DNA from: Microbacterium sp. TPD7012
GTDB lineage: Bacteria > Actinomycetota > Actinomycetes > Actinomycetales > Microbacteriaceae
Direction: 5' to 3'
Length of the DNA stretch: 64,000 nt
Assembly (NCBI RefSeq): GCF_003075395.1
Contig: NZ_QDFV01000001.1
Span: forward strand, 372,001 to 436,000
The notes under the pieces were generated by a model. The model was not told the DNA's origin, did not search any database, and was given only the letters and a program-made list of their open reading frames with translations. Within the stretch, counting starts at the first letter, position 1, and the number at the start of each line of letters is the position of its first letter. This document shows positions 17,498 to 27,062 of the stretch, piece after piece. A program made the position numbers and the translations under genes.

Positions 17498-19068
17498 TCG
17501 CGCGCGACCTGGCCATCGGCGTCGACGTCGGCGGGACGAACACCGATGCCGTCGTGCTCGACGGCGACGGCCGCGTGCGGGCCTGGACCAAGCGGGCGAC
17601 GACCGATGACATCACGGGCGGCATCCGCGCCGGCATCCGCGACGTGCTCGCTGCGATCGGAGACGACCGCTCCCGTGTCTCGCGCGTCATGCTCGGCACC
17701 ACGCATGCGACGAACGCGATCGTGCAGCGTCGTCAGCTCGACCGGGTCGCGATGATCCGCCTGGGGGCGCCCGCCGCCACCGAGTATCCGCCCCTCACGG
17801 GCTGGCCGGACGACCTGGTGCGCATGGTGCTCGCCGGCTCCGCGATGCTCGGCGGCGGCCACATGGTCGACGGCACGCCGATCTCGCCGCTCGATCGCGA
17901 CGGCATCCTGCGCTTCGTCGACGGACTCGACGACTTCGACGCGATCGCCGTCGCCGGAATCTTCAGCCCGTCCTCTCCCGAGCAGGAGCTCGAGGTCGCC
18001 GAGTTGCTCCGCGGCCACCTGGGTCAGGACACCCGGGTCTTCCTCAGCCAGGACATCGGCCCGACCGGCCTGCTGGAGCGCGAGAACGCGACGCTGCTCA
18101 ACGCCGCTCTGTACAGCGTCGCGCGCTCGGTCACGGAGGCGCTCGTCACCGTCGTCGCCGAGGAGGGGCTCGACGCCACCACCTTCTTCGCGCAGAACGA
18201 CGGCACGCTCATGTCACTGGACTACGCCGCGCAGTACCCCGTGCTGACGATCGGATCGGGACCGGCGAACTCCATCCGCGGTGCCGCCTACCTCTCGGGC
18301 CACGACGACGCGATCGTCATCGATGTGGGAGGCACGACCTCCGACCTCGGCGTCGTCGTCGGCGGCTTCCCGCGCGAGTCCACGCTGCCCCGCGAGATCG
18401 GCGGAGTGCGGACGAACTTCCGGATGCCGGACATCCTCAGCGTCGGCATCGGCGGGGGGACCGTGGTCGATGTCGCCTCCGGACGCGTGGGCCCCGACTC
18501 GGTCGGCTACCGCATCGACCCGGAGGGACTGCTGTTCGGCGGTTCCACTCCGACGCTGACGGATGCCGCGGCGCTTGCCGGCAGTCCGGTCAGCGGGCGC
18601 ACGCTGCCGCCGCTCTCCTCGACCGTCTCCGAGGCCTTGGAAGCGGCCCTGGCCATGGTGGCCGACCGCTTGGACGAGGCCGTGGAACGCCTCTCGCTGG
18701 GGCGCCTCGACATCCCGCTGGTGGTCGTCGGCGGCGGCGGGTTCCTCGTTCCCGACCGGCTCGCGAGCGCCGGGCGCATCCTGCGTCCGGACCACGGCGG
18801 GGTTGCCAACGCGGTCGGCGCGGCCATCTCGCTCGCCGGCGGGCGTGCCGATCAGATGGCCCCGATGGGCGACCGGGATGCCGCGATCGAACAGGCATCC
18901 GAGGCGGCGGTGGCCAGGGCGATCCAAGCGGGCGCCGACCCGCTCCAGGTGTCCGTCGTCGAGGTGCTCGAGACGCACGTGCCGTACACCGCCCAGCCCA
19001 CCGTCAACGTGACCGTCAAAGCCGCAGGACCCCTCGCCCGGCTCTCCGCCGAGACTCCGGTCCGCTGA
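17494..19068 (+). CDS. Hydantoinase/oxoprolinase family protein (HyuA-like, N-terminal/A domain only)
   Basis: A 524-residue ASKHA-fold protein. The phosphate-binding motifs 'GVDVGGTNTDAVVLDGDG' (~8-25) and 'IVIDVGGTTSDLGVVVGG', and the linker 'TIGSGPANSIRGAAYLSG', are diagnostic of hydantoinase A/oxoprolinase proteins that couple ATP hydrolysis to amide-ring opening. The HyuB-type subunit is absent; DUF917 takes its place in this operon. The downstream transporter at 19121 may supply the substrate. Confidence 0.9.
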   Translation: MIARDLAIGVDVGGTNTDAVVLDGDGRVRAWTKRATTDDITGGIRAGIRDVLAAIGDDRSRVSRVMLGTTHATNAIVQRRQLDRVAMIRLGAPAATEYPPLTGWPDDLVRMVLAGSAMLGGGHMVDGTPISPLDRDGILRFVDGLDDFDAIAVAGIFSPSSPEQELEVAELLRGHLGQDTRVFLSQDIGPTGLLERENATLLNAALYSVARSVTEALVTVVAEEGLDATTFFAQNDGTLMSLDYAAQYPVLTIGSGPANSIRGAAYLSGHDDAIVIDVGGTTSDLGVVVGGFPRESTLPREIGGVRTNFRMPDILSVGIGGGTVVDVASGRVGPDSVGYRIDPEGLLFGGSTPTLTDAAALAGSPVSGRTLPPLSSTVSEALEAALAMVADRLDEAVERLSLGRLDIPLVVVGGGGFLVPDRLASAGRILRPDHGGVANAVGAAISLAGGRADQMAPMGDRDAAIEQASEAAVARAIQAGADPLQVSVVEVLETHVPYTAQPTVNVTVKAAGPLARLSAETPVR

Positions 19069-19120
19069 TCCGCACCACCTCTGTACCCCGCACTTCCATA
19101 CCCGATAAGAGGAGATCGCA

Positions 19121-20701
19121 ATGAAACGCAGTACCGCAGTACCCGTGGCCGCCGTTCTCTCTGCGCTCGCGCTGACACTGACGTCCTGTGCGGGTTCGAC
19201 CGGACCATCTGAAGGCGAGGTCGTCTCGGGAGGCACCTTCGTCACCGCCGTCGGCGACGATCCGGGCGACCTCAACCCGCTCAAGGCGGTCTCGCCCGAC
19301 ACCTTCTCGGTGCTCAGCCTCGCGTACGAGTCGCTGATCGCCGTGACCTCCGAGGGCGATCTCGAGCCCTGGCTCGCCGAGAGCTGGGAAGAGACCGGCA
19401 CCGAGGTCGTCTTCACCCTCAAGGACGGCATCACCTGCTCCGACGGGTCCGAGTTCACCGGTCAGACCGTCGCGGACAACCTGAACTACAACGCCGATCC
19501 CGAGAACGCCACGTTCTCGTACGGCTCGGTCATCGACGAGAAGATCTCCGCGACCGCCGACGGCAACACCGTCACCGTGACGAGCACAGAGAACAACCCG
19601 TTCCTCGCGGTCAACATCGGCACCATCCAGCTGGTGTGCGACGCCGGCCTGGCCGACCCGACCACGATGTCGGACGCGACCGACGGCACCGGCCTCTTCG
19701 CGCTGAGCGACATCAAGCCGGGGGACACCTACACCTTCACCAAGCGCGACGACTACACCTGGGGCCCCGACGACGTCACGAGCGAGACCGACGGCCTTCC
19801 CGACACGATCGAGGCGCGCGTCATCTCCGACGAGAGCACGGCGGCGAACCTGCTGGTGTCCGGCGAGATCAACGCGGCGACCATCTCCGGTGCCGATCGC
19901 GCCCGCCTGGATGCGGCCGGTCTCACCTTCGTCGGCGTACGCAATCCGGTCGGCATGATGCTGTTCAACGAGAAGGAGGGTCGTCCGTTCTCCGACCCGC
20001 TCGTGCGGGAGGCGCTGTCGATCGCGATCGACCGGGACGAGGTCGGAACGGTGATCGCCGACGGCGAAGGTCTGGAGGCCACCTCGCTCGTCACCAAGAA
20101 CCCGCTGCTGTGCGTGGCGGACGAGCCGACGTGGACGCTGCCCGACACCGACCTCGACCGGTCGGCGGAGCTGCTCGACGAGGCCGGCTGGCTGCTCGAG
20201 TCCGACGGCCTGCGCTACAAGGCCGGCGAGCCTCTCACGATCAAGTTCGTCTACAACGCCCCCACCTCGACGCATGCCGCGGCCGCGGAGCTCGTGAAGG
20301 AGACGTGGGACGGCCTCGGGGTGACCACCGAGCTCTCGGGCAACGACGCGGCAGCCTGGTCCGAGCAGCTCTACACGACCTTCGACTGGGACACCGGTTG
20401 GGTGCAGATCGCTCCCGGCGGCCCCGTGCTGCTGTCGGTCTTCTTCGACGGCGCGACGCCGGATGCGGGCGGCCTGAACTTCATGTGGGTCGACAATCCG
20501 GAGTACTCCGCGCTCGTGGCCGAGGCTTCCAGCGCGACACCGGAAGACGCCTGCGGCATCTGGAACGCGGCCGAGGATGAGCTCATCGAGCGATTCGACG
20601 TCTTCCCGGTGATCGACAACATCCTGCCGACCTACCAGTCGGGGGCGACGTTCGATCTGCCGAACTTCATCCAGCCCACCTCGATCCGGATGCTCGGCTG
20701 A
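19121..20701 (+). CDS. Lipoprotein substrate-binding protein of an oligopeptide-type ABC importer (family 5)
   Basis: A 526-residue secreted lipoprotein with a hydrophobic signal of ~20 residues and lipobox LTSC (Cys ~23). The mature part shows family 5 features: 'PGDLNPLKAVSP', 'LAESWEETGTEVVFTLKDGITCSDGSEFT' in two adjoining segments, and 'REALSIAIDRDEVGTVI' in the second lobe. The Shine-Dalgarno AAGAGGAGA is well placed. Only four bases separate it from the permease gene, so unlike the other binding-protein genes here there is no intergenic hairpin. The surrounding DUF917, HyuA-like and M20 genes suggest a small amide or N-acyl ligand. Confidence 0.93.
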   Translation: MKRSTAVPVAAVLSALALTLTSCAGSTGPSEGEVVSGGTFVTAVGDDPGDLNPLKAVSPDTFSVLSLAYESLIAVTSEGDLEPWLAESWEETGTEVVFTLKDGITCSDGSEFTGQTVADNLNYNADPENATFSYGSVIDEKISATADGNTVTVTSTENNPFLAVNIGTIQLVCDAGLADPTTMSDATDGTGLFALSDIKPGDTYTFTKRDDYTWGPDDVTSETDGLPDTIEARVISDESTAANLLVSGEINAATISGADRARLDAAGLTFVGVRNPVGMMLFNEKEGRPFSDPLVREALSIAIDRDEVGTVIADGEGLEATSLVTKNPLLCVADEPTWTLPDTDLDRSAELLDEAGWLLESDGLRYKAGEPLTIKFVYNAPTSTHAAAAELVKETWDGLGVTTELSGNDAAAWSEQLYTTFDWDTGWVQIAPGGPVLLSVFFDGATPDAGGLNFMWVDNPEYSALVAEASSATPEDACGIWNAAEDELIERFDVFPVIDNILPTYQSGATFDLPNFIQPTSIRMLG

Positions 20702-20705
20702 CATC

Positions 20706-21749
20706 ATGACGACGACTCCTCCGCTCGCGACCACCGACGTGGTCGACACGACCACGGCCGCTCTGGCGGCGCGGGCGGAGGGGCGCCGCCTGCGCCGGGG
20801 TCTCACCCCGCGCACCGCCTTCCTGCTCCGTCGGCTCGGGCGACTGGTCGTCTCCCTGGCCGTGGTCATCACGGCATCGTTCCTCCTGATGTATCTGGTG
20901 CCCGGTGATCCGGTGCGCGCGGCTCTGGGCCAGAGCGCGACACCAGAGCTCGTCGAGGCGACGCGTATCCAGCTGGGACTCGACAGGTCGATGCCCGAGC
21001 AGTTCCTCCGCTTCATCGGAGGTCTCTTCACCGGCGATCTCGGAACATCCGTGCGCCTGCAGCGGCCGGTCGTCGACGTGATCGCCCAGCGGTTCCCGAC
21101 CACGCTGCTGCTCGCCGTCCTCGCTTTCGTGATCGCCGTCGTCGGCGCGCTCCCGGCCGGCATCGGCGCAGCTGCGCTGGCGCGCTCGGGACGCCGCCGT
21201 GGCCTGTCGATGGCCGTGTCGGCCGTGCTCGGCATCCTGATCGCGGTGCCCAGCTTCCTTCTCGCGGTCGGATTGATCTCGCTCTTCGCGGTGCGGCTCG
21301 GCTGGCTTCCCGCTGCCGGTTGGGGTGCGCCGGCGGAGGTCGTGCTGCCCGTCATCGCGCTCGCGATCGGGCCGATGGCCTACCTCGTACGCATCGTGCA
21401 GGTCGAGATGTTGGCGGTGCTCGACACCACGTACATGACCACGGCGCGAGCCAAGCGATTGCCGCGCCGCCTGATCCATCTGCGGCATGCCCTGCCCAAC
21501 ATCGTCACCGCGACACTGACCGTCGGCGGCATGATCCTCGCCGGGCTCACCGCGGCGACCGTGCTCATCGAAGCCGTGTTCGCCATCCCCGGTCTCGGAT
21601 CGATCATGGTGTCATCGGTCGGCGCGAAGGACTACCCCATGGTGCAGGGCGTCGTCATCGTCTACGCGCTCATCGTCCTGGGCGTGAACCTCGTGGTCGA
21701 CGTCATCCTGGCCACCATCGATCCGCGCTCGTCGATCACGGAGGGCTGA
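20706..21749 (+). CDS. Oligopeptide-type ABC transporter permease (DppB-like)
   Basis: A 347-residue integral membrane permease. After a ~45-residue charged N-terminal extension come six predicted membrane segments. 'LMYLVPGDPVRAALG' and 'LGLDRSMPEQFLRFI' are characteristic of DppB/OppB, and the EAA-type cytoplasmic loop is present ('TARAKRLPRRLIHLRHALPN'). It pairs with the permease half of the fusion protein at 21755. Four bases separate it from the binding protein. Confidence 0.93.
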   Translation: MTTTPPLATTDVVDTTTAALAARAEGRRLRRGLTPRTAFLLRRLGRLVVSLAVVITASFLLMYLVPGDPVRAALGQSATPELVEATRIQLGLDRSMPEQFLRFIGGLFTGDLGTSVRLQRPVVDVIAQRFPTTLLLAVLAFVIAVVGALPAGIGAAALARSGRRRGLSMAVSAVLGILIAVPSFLLAVGLISLFAVRLGWLPAAGWGAPAEVVLPVIALAIGPMAYLVRIVQVEMLAVLDTTYMTTARAKRLPRRLIHLRHALPNIVTATLTVGGMILAGLTAATVLIEAVFAIPGLGSIMVSSVGAKDYPMVQGVVIVYALIVLGVNLVVDVILATIDPRSSITEG

Positions 21750-21754
21750 CCCTG

Positions 21755-23536
21755 ATGTCCCTGCGCAAGAGACTCCTCCACCCGAACGCGATCTCGGCGA
21801 TCGTCGGCAGCGCGCTGCTGTTGTTCGCCGCCATCGCGGGACCCTCGATCTGGGGGGAAGCCGCGAACTCCACCGACATCTCGTCGCGCCTTCTCGGTGC
21901 GAGCGCCGCCCACCCGTTCGGCACCGACGAGCTCGGTCGCGACATCCTCGCCCGGGTGCTCGTCGCGACGCGGCTGACGCTTCTGCTCACCCTGGGGGCG
22001 ACGGCGATCGCGCTCGCCGGCGGCATCGTGTTCGGTCTCGTCGCGAGCATCCTGCCGAAGCACCCGCGACGCCTGTTCACCGGCCTGCTCGACATCCTGC
22101 TCGCCTTCCCGTGGCTGCTCATGGTGCTGTTCTTCACGGTCATCTGGGGCGCGACGGCGACCGGCGCGATGCTCGCGATCGGCTTCGCCGGCATCCCCTC
22201 CTTCGCACGCCTGGTCTACAACCTCGCCGCCTCGGTCTCGGGGCGCGATTACGTGCGGGCAGCCCGGGTCGTGGGCGTCGGACCCGTCGGCGTGCTGCTG
22301 AAGCACGTGCTGCCGAACATCGCGAACCCGTTCTTCGTGAACGCCGCCGCGACCGCGAGCGTGACCCTGCTCTCGTTCGCCGGCCTGTCGTTCCTCGGCC
22401 TGGGCGTGCAGGCTCCCGAATACGACTGGGGGCGGATGCTGCAGGAGGGGATCCTCCGCATCTACGTCAACCCGCTGGCAGCCCTCGGCCCCGGCCTCGC
22501 GGTGGTCCTCGCGGGACTCGTCTTCACCATGGTGAGCGAGGCCGTCGCCGGATCCCGCGGGGCGGGATTCCGTGCGGTCGCCGCGCGGGCGGCCGGATCG
22601 GTCACCATCTCGGCACGGCGCCGCGAGCCCGCGGCGGCAAGCGCAGAGTCCGCCGACGAGGTGGTCGCCGAGATCCGCGACCTGCGCGTCGCGTTCGCCA
22701 CGCCGGACGGCGGCACCGTCGAGCGGGTCCGCGGCGTCGACCTCCGCATCGCCCGAGGCGAGGTCGTCGGCATCGTCGGCGAGTCCGGATCGGGCAAGTC
22801 GCTCACGGCGATGGCTCTCGCCGGCCTGCTCGGCGACGATGCGATCATCACGACCTCCGCCCACACGTTCGCCGGCATCGATATGACGAAGTCGCCGTCG
22901 ACCGCCGACCGCGCCCGCCTCGGCGTCGAGCTCGGCATGATCTTCCAGGACCCGCTGACATCCCTGAATCCGGCGCTGACCATCGGCCGCCAGCTGACCG
23001 AGGTCCCCGAGGTGCATATGGGCATGCGCCCGAGGGAGGCGCGTGCCCGTGCGGCCGATGCGCTCCACGCCGTCGGCATCCCGAACGCCGCGCAGCGCTT
23101 GAAGCAGTACCCGCACGAGTTCTCCGGCGGGATGCGGCAGCGGGCGATGATCGGGATGGCCCTGACCGGGCGTCCGCGTCTCATCGTCGCCGACGAGCCG
23201 ACAACGGCACTCGACGTGACCGTGCAGCGGCAGGTCATGGGCGTGCTGCACCGGGCGCAAGAGGAGACCGGCGCGGCGATCGTCTTCATCTCGCACGACA
23301 TCGCCCTCGTCTCGGCGTTCTGCGACCGGGTGATCGTGATGAAGGACGGCCGCGCGGTCGAAACGCTCGATGCCCGTCGCATCCGCGAGGACGCTCGGCA
23401 TCCGTACTCGAAGGCGCTGATCGCCTGCCTGCCCGATATGACCAGCGACCGCACGCAGCCGCTGCCGGTGATCCCTCCGGAGCTGGTGCCTGAGGCGCTC
23501 GACGAGACGCACGACGACCGGGAGGTGACGGTGTGA
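21755..23536 (+). CDS. Permease-ATPase fusion of an oligopeptide-type ABC importer (DppC-DppD fused)
   Basis: A 593-residue fusion. Residues ~1-265 form a DppC-like permease with 'HPFGTDELGRDILARVL' (~53-70) and the EAA loop 'RAARVVGVGPVGVLLKHVLPN' (~168-188). Residues ~266-302 are an Arg/Ala-rich linker. Residues ~303-593 form a complete DppD-like ATPase with Walker [10 protein letters not shown] (~342-350), signature FSGGMRQR and Walker B '[12 protein letters not shown]'. The reading frame is continuous. Usual transporters encode these as separate proteins of about 290 and 330 residues. A DppF-like ATPase follows at 23533 with overlap. Confidence 0.93.
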   Translation: MSLRKRLLHPNAISAIVGSALLLFAAIAGPSIWGEAANSTDISSRLLGASAAHPFGTDELGRDILARVLVATRLTLLLTLGATAIALAGGIVFGLVASILPKHPRRLFTGLLDILLAFPWLLMVLFFTVIWGATATGAMLAIGFAGIPSFARLVYNLAASVSGRDYVRAARVVGVGPVGVLLKHVLPNIANPFFVNAAATASVTLLSFAGLSFLGLGVQAPEYDWGRMLQEGILRIYVNPLAALGPGLAVVLAGLVFTMVSEAVAGSRGAGFRAVAARAAGSVTISARRREPAAASAESADEVVAEIRDLRVAFATPDGGTVERVRGVDLRIARGEVVGIVGESGSGKSLTAMALAGLLGDDAIITTSAHTFAGIDMTKSPSTADRARLGVELGMIFQDPLTSLNPALTIGRQLTEVPEVHMGMRPREARARAADALHAVGIPNAAQRLKQYPHEFSGGMRQRAMIGMALTGRPRLIVADEPTTALDVTVQRQVMGVLHRAQEETGAAIVFISHDIALVSAFCDRVIVMKDGRAVETLDARRIREDARHPYSKALIACLPDMTSDRTQPLPVIPPELVPEALDETHDDREVTV

Positions 23537-24324
23537 ACACCCGAGGGGAGAGCGTGAACGCGCTCGAGATCGAGGACCTGAGCGTGCGGTACGGACGCAC
23601 GCGCGTCGTGGAGCGCGTGAGCCTCGCCGTCCCCAAGGGGCGCACGGTCGGGCTGGTCGGCGAGTCGGGCTCGGGTAAGAGCACGATCGCGGCGGCTGCC
23701 GTGGGGCTCGTGCGCCCGGAATCGGGATCGATCAGGGTCGACGGCGCCGACGCTCTCGGGGGAAGCGCCGCTGCTCGCCGCGCTCGCCGCCGTATGCAGC
23801 TCGTGTTCCAGGATCCGTTCTCGGCGCTCGACCCCCTCATGTCCGTCGGCGACTCGATAGCCGAGGCGCTGCGTGCGACGGGGCGGCGGTGGAGCAGAGC
23901 CGAGCGCACGGCTCGGGTTCGTGAGCTGCTCGCGCAGGTGCATCTGGACCCGGACCGCGCGGGCGAGAGACCCGGAGCGTTCTCGGGCGGCCAGCGGCAG
24001 CGGATCACGATCGCGCGGGCGCTCGCGGGGGAGCCGTCGGTGCTCATCGCCGACGAGGTCACCAGCGCCCTCGACGTCTCGGTGCAGGGGGCGATCCTCA
24101 ACCTCCTCCGGGAGCTCCAGCAGGATCTGGGGATCTCGATGCTCTTCATCTCGCACAATCTCGCCGTCGTCCGATACATCAGCGACGAGGTGTGCGTGAT
24201 GCGGCATGGCAGGCTGGTCGAGGCCGGCCCGACCGAGGCGCTGCTCGCGGCTCCGGGCGACTCCTACACGCGGGATCTGCTCGATGCGGTGCCTGTGCTC
24301 GGCGAGAGGATGCAGTTCGGATGA
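23533..24324 (+). CDS. Oligopeptide-type ABC transporter ATP-binding protein (DppF-like)
   Basis: A 263-residue ATPase, partner of the ATPase half of the preceding fusion. It has Walker [10 protein letters not shown], 'LVFQDPFSALDPLM', signature FSGGQRQR, Walker B 'VLIADEVTSALD' (Val replaces the usual Pro after the catalytic Glu) and 'ISHNLAVV'. The GTG start at 23533 overlaps the previous stop; a second GTG at 23554 with GAGGGGAG upstream is an equally plausible start and would remove seven residues. Confidence 0.92.
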   Translation: MNTRGESVNALEIEDLSVRYGRTRVVERVSLAVPKGRTVGLVGESGSGKSTIAAAAVGLVRPESGSIRVDGADALGGSAAARRARRRMQLVFQDPFSALDPLMSVGDSIAEALRATGRRWSRAERTARVRELLAQVHLDPDRAGERPGAFSGGQRQRITIARALAGEPSVLIADEVTSALDVSVQGAILNLLRELQQDLGISMLFISHNLAVVRYISDEVCVMRHGRLVEAGPTEALLAAPGDSYTRDLLDAVPVLGERMQFG

Positions 24325-25505
24325 CGACACGGTTCGCGGCGGTGGCGGAAGAGCTGCGCGAGGATCTGATCGGGGTGCGGCGCGAGCTGCACCGGGCGGT
24401 GGAGACCGGTCTCGACCTTCCGCGGACGCAGGAGATCCTGCTGCGCGAGCTGGAGGGACTCGGTCTCGAGATCACGCTCGGCACGTCGCTGTCGTCGATC
24501 ACGGCGGTGCTGCGCGGCGGTCGGCCCGGTCCCGTCGTGCTGTTGCGCGGCGACATGGACGGCCTGCCGGTGACCGAGGCGACGGGACTGCCCTTCGCCT
24601 CGACGTCGGGAGCTATGCACGCGTGCGGCCACGACCTGCACATGGCCGGGCTCCTCGGGGCCGTGCGTCTGCTGGTCGCTTGTCGGGATGAGCTGTCCGG
24701 CACCGTGATCTTCATGTTCCAGCCCGGCGAAGAAGGCCAGGCCGGCGGTCGCATCATGATCGAGGAGGGCGTGCTGGACGCCGCGGGGCAGCGACCTGTG
24801 GCGGCCTACGCGATCCACGTCGACAGCGCGACGCCGCGCGGACAGATCGTCACGCGCGAGGGTGCGATGATGGCGAGCGCCAGCGCGATGCGGATGACCC
24901 TCCGCGGAACAGGCGGCCACGCCGCCTTCCCCCAGCTCGGGATCGACCCGGTGCCGGTGGCCGCGCAGCTCATCCTCGCCGTGCAGGCCTTCACCGCACG
25001 GCGGCTGCCCGCCACCGACCAGGCCGTGATCTCGATCACCCGGCTCAGCAGCGACTCCGAGGCGAGCAACGTGCTGGCCGCTAGCGTGTTCCTCGAGGCG
25101 AACATCCGCACGCTCTCGCAGGCCACGCTCGACACGGTGCGCGCGCAGCTGCCGGTGCTGCTCACAGGCATCGCCGAGGCGAACGGCTGCACGCTCGAGA
25201 TCGAGTTCATCGCGTCGTACCCGGTGACCTACAACGATCCGGCCGAGACGCGCGAGGTGCTCCAGGTGCTCGACGACCTCGTCGGGGCGGAGCGCGTCAC
25301 GCGGCTGGAAGCGCCCTCGATGGCATCTGAGGACTTCTCCTACGTGCTGCAGGAGGTGCCCGGCGCCCTGGTCTTCGTCGGCGCGGCCCCCGACAGCGGA
25401 CCCCTGCCGCTGCACTCCGATGACGCGATCTTCGACGACGCGGTGCTTCCGCTGCAGGCGCAGGTGCTCGCCGAACTCGCATGGCGGAGGCTCGAGCGCG
25501 GCTGA
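24321..25505 (+). CDS. M20-family metallo-amidohydrolase (amidohydrolase/aminoacylase type)
   Basis: A 394-residue di-metal hydrolase of the IAL/HipO/amidohydrolase M20D group. Metal-site motifs are 'LLRGDMDGLPVTEATGLPF' (~73-91), 'HACGHDLHMAGLLG' (~98-111), 'QPGEEGQAGGRIM' with catalytic Glu-Glu, and the late histidine in 'PLPLHSDDAIFDD'. The dimerisation domain includes 'GGHAAFPQLGIDPV'. Enzymes of this group remove N-acyl groups from amino acids or similar amides. It overlaps the ATPase stop by four bases, so it probably processes the compound imported by the 19121-24324 transporter. Confidence 0.92.
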   Translation: MTTRFAAVAEELREDLIGVRRELHRAVETGLDLPRTQEILLRELEGLGLEITLGTSLSSITAVLRGGRPGPVVLLRGDMDGLPVTEATGLPFASTSGAMHACGHDLHMAGLLGAVRLLVACRDELSGTVIFMFQPGEEGQAGGRIMIEEGVLDAAGQRPVAAYAIHVDSATPRGQIVTREGAMMASASAMRMTLRGTGGHAAFPQLGIDPVPVAAQLILAVQAFTARRLPATDQAVISITRLSSDSEASNVLAASVFLEANIRTLSQATLDTVRAQLPVLLTGIAEANGCTLEIEFIASYPVTYNDPAETREVLQVLDDLVGAERVTRLEAPSMASEDFSYVLQEVPGALVFVGAAPDSGPLPLHSDDAIFDDAVLPLQAQVLAELAWRRLERG

Positions 25506-25601
25506 CAGGTGTCCTCCTTCACGGCGCGCGGCTCGTCGGGCCCGTTCCCGTTGCCACCGGATCGGATGCTCTGGCACACAGAGCCATGACAAGCACCCAG
25601 T

Positions 25602-25620
25602 TATGTGCTTCGCGCACATA
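25602..25620. promoter_or_regulatory. Inverted repeat upstream of the MHS transporter operon
   Basis: TATGTGC (25602-25608) and GCACATA (25614-25620) with a 5-nt spacer lie about 70 bp upstream of the 25692 start in a 186-bp intergenic region. It could be an operator for the GAF/PucR-type regulator encoded at the end of this operon, or a small hairpin. Confidence 0.4.
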
Positions 25621-25691
25621 CTCCCGTCTCCTGAGGCCCGCAAAGCTGGACCTGCCGGCCTCAGCGCGGATGCCGGCGGAAAGGAAAGCTC

Positions 25692-27062
25692 ATGACTTCG
25701 GCATCCACCGCGGCTCGCGGCTCAGCCGCTGCATTCGGCGAGAACGGCCCCGAGACACCGTCGCAGATCCGCACGATCGTCGCGTCGAGCGTCGTCGGAA
25801 CCACCGTCGAGTGGTTCGACTTCTTCGCCTACTCGACGGCGGCGGCTCTCATCCTCAACGGTCTGTTCTTCCCGGACTACGACCCTCTCGTCGGCACGAT
25901 CCTCGCGTTCGGCGGCATCGCCGTGGGCTACTTCGGGCGCCCGCTCGGATCGATCGTGTTCGGCCACTTCGGCGATCGCATCGGACGCAAGCGGATGCTC
26001 GTGATCTCACTAGTCGTGATGGGCATCGCGACCTTCCTCATCGGTCTCCTCCCGACGTACGCGGTGATCGGGATCGCTGCGCCGATACTGCTCATGGTGC
26101 TGCGCTTCGTGCAGGGGTTCGCCCTCGGCGGCGAATGGGGCGGCGCGGTCCTTCTCGTCGTCGAGCATGCCGAGCCGAGGCGCCGCGCATTCCTGGGCAG
26201 CTTCCCGCAGGTCGGGCTCGCGCTCGGGCTCACGCTGTCCACGCTGGTGTTCCTGCCTCTCGTGGCCCTGCCGGGCGATGCCTTCGCCGTGTGGGGCTGG
26301 CGGGTGCCGTTCCTGATCAGCGCGGTGCTGGTGCTCGTGGGCCTGTTCATCCGTCTGAAGATCACCGAGACACCCGAGTTCGAGCAGATGCGGGATGCCG
26401 GCAAGGCCGCGAAGGTGCCGCTGTGGGACGCGCTCAAGACTCACCCCGCGCAGGTGATCCTCGCGGCGTTGAGCTTCGCCGTGATCGGCGCGGTCTTCTA
26501 CATGCTCTTCACCTTCAGCCTCACGTACGGCACCGAGTTCGTGGGGCACGCGCAATCGGAGATGCTGACGATCGCGACGATCTGCTCCGTGCTGGCGCTG
26601 GGCGGGCTGCCGCTGGCCGGAAAGCTCGCCGACCGCTTCGGCGTCGCGAAGGTCTTCGCCGCAGGCACGATCCTCTCGGTGGTGCTGGCCTTCCCCGCCT
26701 TCTGGCTGATCGACACCGGCAGCCTCGCTGCCGCATACGTCGCCTACCTCGCTATGACGGTCGCGTTCTGCGCCACCTACGGCACACTCGGCGTGCTGTA
26801 TGCGCAGGCGTTCGATGTGCGCATCCGCTACACGGGCATGTCACTGGCTCTCGGAATCGGCACGATCGTCGGCTCCGCGTTCGTGCCGATCATCTACCTC
26901 GAGCTGCTTTCCGTCTTCGGCGGCTCATGGGCGATCGCGCTGTACATCGTGGTCGCGGGTCTGGTCACCCTCGTCTCGGCGACGCTGCTGCACCGATTCA
27001 CCGCCCATGCTGCCCGGCGCTCGGCCGGCACTGCACACGTTCCGGAAGGATCCGCTCGATGA
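25692..27062 (+). CDS. MFS transporter, metabolite:H+ symporter (MHS) type
   Basis: A 456-residue protein with twelve predicted membrane helices. 'IVASSVVGTTVEWFDFFAYSTAAAL' (read in two overlapping parts) and 'GRPLGSIVFGHFGDRIGRKRML' are hallmark segments of the MHS/shikimate-proline-alpha-ketoglutarate permease group, and 'RFVQGFALGGEWGGAVLLV' follows in helix 5. A GGAAAGGAAA ribosome site precedes the ATG. The operon continues with a CoA-transferase and enoyl-CoA hydratase, so the cargo is probably a carboxylate that is then activated to a CoA ester. Confidence 0.93.
   Translation: MTSASTAARGSAAAFGENGPETPSQIRTIVASSVVGTTVEWFDFFAYSTAAALILNGLFFPDYDPLVGTILAFGGIAVGYFGRPLGSIVFGHFGDRIGRKRMLVISLVVMGIATFLIGLLPTYAVIGIAAPILLMVLRFVQGFALGGEWGGAVLLVVEHAEPRRRAFLGSFPQVGLALGLTLSTLVFLPLVALPGDAFAVWGWRVPFLISAVLVLVGLFIRLKITETPEFEQMRDAGKAAKVPLWDALKTHPAQVILAALSFAVIGAVFYMLFTFSLTYGTEFVGHAQSEMLTIATICSVLALGGLPLAGKLADRFGVAKVFAAGTILSVVLAFPAFWLIDTGSLAAAYVAYLAMTVAFCATYGTLGVLYAQAFDVRIRYTGMSLALGIGTIVGSAFVPIIYLELLSVFGGSWAIALYIVVAGLVTLVSATLLHRFTAHAARRSAGTAHVPEGSAR

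Noticed and set aside
19016..21355. Minus-strand open frame of nearly 780 codons
   Set aside because: Covers two well-supported importer genes on the other strand and has no recognisable domain.
25506..27058. In-frame upstream extension of the second CoA-transferase
   Set aside because: It is out of frame with the MHS transporter that clearly occupies this DNA; the ATG at 27059 overlaps the transporter stop in the usual way.
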